A DNA stretch of 25,081 bases, from positions 1 through 25,081 of the forward strand of contig JABHFC010000039.1 of assembly GCA_018676275.1 (NCBI GenBank), given 5' to 3'. This DNA comes from Gammaproteobacteria bacterium. Lineage in GTDB: Bacteria; Pseudomonadota; Gammaproteobacteria; Eutrophobiales; Eutrophobiaceae. Position 1 is the stretch's first letter. Each line of letters begins with the position of its first letter. The translations under genes were made by a program, and so were the position numbers. Positions 23,307 to 25,081 of the stretch are shown in pieces. Under the pieces are notes generated by a model. It was given only the letters and a program-made list of their open reading frames with translations, was not told the DNA's origin and did no database searches.

Positions 23307-24617
23307 ATGATTAAACCCACATTTAAAGCCTCTATTTTTTTCTGGACTGTTATCTATTTCAGTTTTTCCGCAACACTTATTCAGGCGGATGTTATTGAGG
23401 GTGCGTTCTCTGCTGATTTAGACGAGATTAATTCAATAAGTCCTCAGCCTGGGACAATAATTGATCAAAATAATGTAGATTCATTCGAGCAATTATTAGC
23501 ACCCAAATTGGGTGAACTGATTAAAGAAGGTTTTTACTCCATCAAAATTGGTGCACCGATATCAATTAAGCCTCACCAGGCTTACATTGATGCCACTGCT
23601 GAGCATATTGGAACTGCAAAACTAGATGACAAGCCTGGCGTTGTACTGAACTACACAGCGGGCAGGCCGTTTCCTGAACCACCAGAGCTGGATGATCCGA
23701 AAGCTGGAGACAAGCTTGCCTGGAACATGCGTTATACCTACGCCTACGATAGCGGTGAGATAACGGATTTTTTCTGGCAATACCGTGACATGCATAAAGA
23801 AAAGATCGAAAGAACACTATCCTTTTATGCCAGTTCCCTGCGTTTTATGCATCGCCATGTTGAACAACCTGTTCCGGCATTACCAAGAAATCCTTCTGAA
23901 GTATATAACGCGCTGTATCTGAAAGTGATTTCTCCACCTGATTTGCGTGGTACGCAGTTGTTAATACAACGCATGGAAGATGACACCAAGCAAGAACAGG
24001 CCTGGTTATATCTTGCAACTCATCGGCGTGTAAGGCGTCTGGCTTCTGGCCAAACAACGGATGCTTTCCTCGGTAGCGATATCATGATTGAGGATTTTCT
24101 GGGCTACAACGGCAGGATCAAGGATCAACGTTGGACCTACAAGGGAACCCAATGGGTTCTGCTTCCTTATTTCAATCATAATGAAATGCCGCTTGTAGAA
24201 GTTAATCATCAACAGGATGGTTACCGCTTTGTGGGCTTTACGGGAAAGGCCGACTGTTTTCCGGATATCACTTGGCAAATGCGTAAAGCCTACATACTTG
24301 AAGCTGAACCTTATGATGAGAGGCATCCTTTATCGAAAAGACTATTTTATGTGGATGCTCAAACAATGCAGCCAGCCTTTGCCAACATTTATGATAGAAG
24401 CGGTAAACTATGGAAAGTCGCAATCGCCGGCTTTTCCCATCCTGATGCACATCACCCTGTCAATAAAGGATCAGGAACACCGATGATCGATGTGGTGTCC
24501 ATGATTGATATCCAGGCGATGCATTGCACTACTCTTCAGTTTAAGGCAATGGTGCCCAGAAAAAAATTAAAAGAAACCGATTTTACTGTACAGGCACTGC
24601 GCGCAAAAGGTCGGTAA
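23307..24617 (+). CDS. DUF1329 exported protein, copy 2
   Basis: A 436-residue paralogue of the protein at 21162-22481. It has a signal peptide (FFWTVIYFSFSATLIQA-DV) and the same core, RRVRRLASGQTTDAFLG followed by MIEDFLGY. Other shared landmarks are GRPFPEPPELDDP matching GRAFPQEPDINDP, HPLSKR, a MHCTTLQFK end matching HCTTGQFK, and a final VQALRAKGR matching VQNLRKSGR. It lacks some of the central cysteines of copy 1. The ribosome-binding site is weak. It probably works in the same envelope process as copy 1, perhaps as a second carrier with different partner or ligand preference. Confidence 0.86.
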   Translation: MIKPTFKASIFFWTVIYFSFSATLIQADVIEGAFSADLDEINSISPQPGTIIDQNNVDSFEQLLAPKLGELIKEGFYSIKIGAPISIKPHQAYIDATAEHIGTAKLDDKPGVVLNYTAGRPFPEPPELDDPKAGDKLAWNMRYTYAYDSGEITDFFWQYRDMHKEKIERTLSFYASSLRFMHRHVEQPVPALPRNPSEVYNALYLKVISPPDLRGTQLLIQRMEDDTKQEQAWLYLATHRRVRRLASGQTTDAFLGSDIMIEDFLGYNGRIKDQRWTYKGTQWVLLPYFNHNEMPLVEVNHQQDGYRFVGFTGKADCFPDITWQMRKAYILEAEPYDERHPLSKRLFYVDAQTMQPAFANIYDRSGKLWKVAIAGFSHPDAHHPVNKGSGTPMIDVVSMIDIQAMHCTTLQFKAMVPRKKLKETDFTVQALRAKGR

Positions 24618-24658
24618 AATAAAATAGCGGGTAAATAAAGAATATTGCAGGAGTAGTA

Positions 24659-25081
24659 ATGTACGAACTCTATACCTGGTCGACACCAAATGGTCGCAAA
24701 GTCTCCATCATGCTTGAAGAACTTGGGATGGAATATAATGTTCACTCGATTAATATACTTGAGAATGAACAATTCGCACCTGAGTTTCTGCAAATCAGCC
24801 CAAACAACAAAATACCAGCCTTAGTTGATCCTGATACGGGTACCAGTTTGATGGAGTCAGGTGCAATCTTGCTTTATCTTGCGGAAAAGCATCATCAGTT
24901 TATTCCAAACGATAAGAAAGAAAGATGGAAGTGTGTTGAGTGGTTGATGTGGCAAATGGGTGGCGCAGGTCCGATGCTCGGACAAGCGCATCACTTTGTT
25001 CATTTTAACCCCGAAAAGTCTGACTACGCGCGCGAGCGTTACTCGAAAGAAGCTGCTCGCTTATATGGTGTGTTGGATAAA
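24659..25081 (+). CDS. Glutathione S-transferase, YfcG/YghU (nu-class)-like, 3' end outside window
   Basis: The frame is open from ATG 24659 to the window end, giving 141 residues. GCAGGAG (24647-24653) is a good ribosome-binding site. The N-terminal thioredoxin fold reads YTWSTPNGRKVSIMLEELGM, with Thr9 and Asn11 as in YfcG. ISPNNKIPALVD carries cis-Pro53, and MESGAILLYLAEK carries Glu66-Ser67. The C-terminal helical domain begins near residue 85 with ERWKCVEWLMWQMGG. Nu-class members act as disulphide-bond oxidoreductases using two glutathiones. It follows DUF1329 copy 2 by 41 bases and is probably in the same transcript. About 60-70 residues would lie beyond the window. Confidence 0.88.
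   Translation, partial: MYELYTWSTPNGRKVSIMLEELGMEYNVHSINILENEQFAPEFLQISPNNKIPALVDPDTGTSLMESGAILLYLAEKHHQFIPNDKKERWKCVEWLMWQMGGAGPMLGQAHHFVHFNPEKSDYARERYSKEAARLYGVLDK

Noticed and set aside
1..25081. CRISPR arrays, insertion sequences, tRNA or rRNA genes
   Set aside because: No regularly spaced long repeats, transposase-like proteins, terminal inverted repeats or tRNA cloverleaf sequences were seen.

Overview
The window looks like a chromosomal catabolic island of a gammaproteobacterium, possibly a marine or hydrocarbon-degrading type. That guess rests on the gene set, moderate base composition and codon use; no marker gene fixes the taxon. Almost everything concerns growth on phenol or related aromatics by meta-cleavage, plus an envelope module that probably handles a hydrophobic substrate.

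Layout. (1) 2-1779: the 3' part of a DmpR/XylR-type sigma-54 activator, followed after 14 bases by a methylesterase-like alpha/beta hydrolase. (2) 1780-1997: a dense control region with tandem palindromes (candidate activator sites), a candidate GntR operator, an inverted repeat and a near-consensus sigma-54 promoter. (3) 1998-7974: a multicomponent phenol hydroxylase (dmpKLMNOP type), an XylT/DmpQ-type ferredoxin and catechol 2,3-dioxygenase. (4) 8009-8683, minus strand: a GntR/FCD regulator, convergent to (3). It faces a divergent operon at 8864-15215 that starts with a glutathione S-transferase and a GlcG/HbpS-like protein and continues with the lower meta pathway in the order dmpC, E, F, G, H. 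(5) 15372-18828: a YCF48-like beta-propeller lipoprotein and an RND/MMPL transporter. (6) 19054-22481: a DUF1302 outer-membrane protein and a DUF1329 protein, closed by a strong terminator. (7) 22657-25081: a DsbA/HCCA-isomerase-like protein, a second DUF1329 paralogue and a nu-class-like GST cut by the window end.

How it works together. Phenols are hydroxylated to catechols by the diiron enzyme and cleaved by the extradiol dioxygenase, which the ferredoxin keeps reduced. The semialdehyde is oxidised (dmpC), decarboxylated (dmpH), hydrated (dmpE), split by the aldolase (dmpG) and finished by acylating acetaldehyde dehydrogenase (dmpF), giving pyruvate and acetyl-CoA. The 4-oxalocrotonate tautomerase (dmpI) and a DmpD-type hydrolase are not present here.

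The most interesting signal is regulatory. The palindrome ATATCGATAT, or its ATCGAT core in the context AAAATATCGAT, occurs upstream of the hydroxylase operon, twice between the GntR gene and the GST operon, and upstream of the DUF1302 gene. This suggests one GntR regulon joins the catabolic genes with the envelope module. The combination of meta-pathway, YCF48-RND-DUF1302-DUF1329(x2) and three glutathione-type thioredoxin-fold proteins is the best candidate here for an under-described system.
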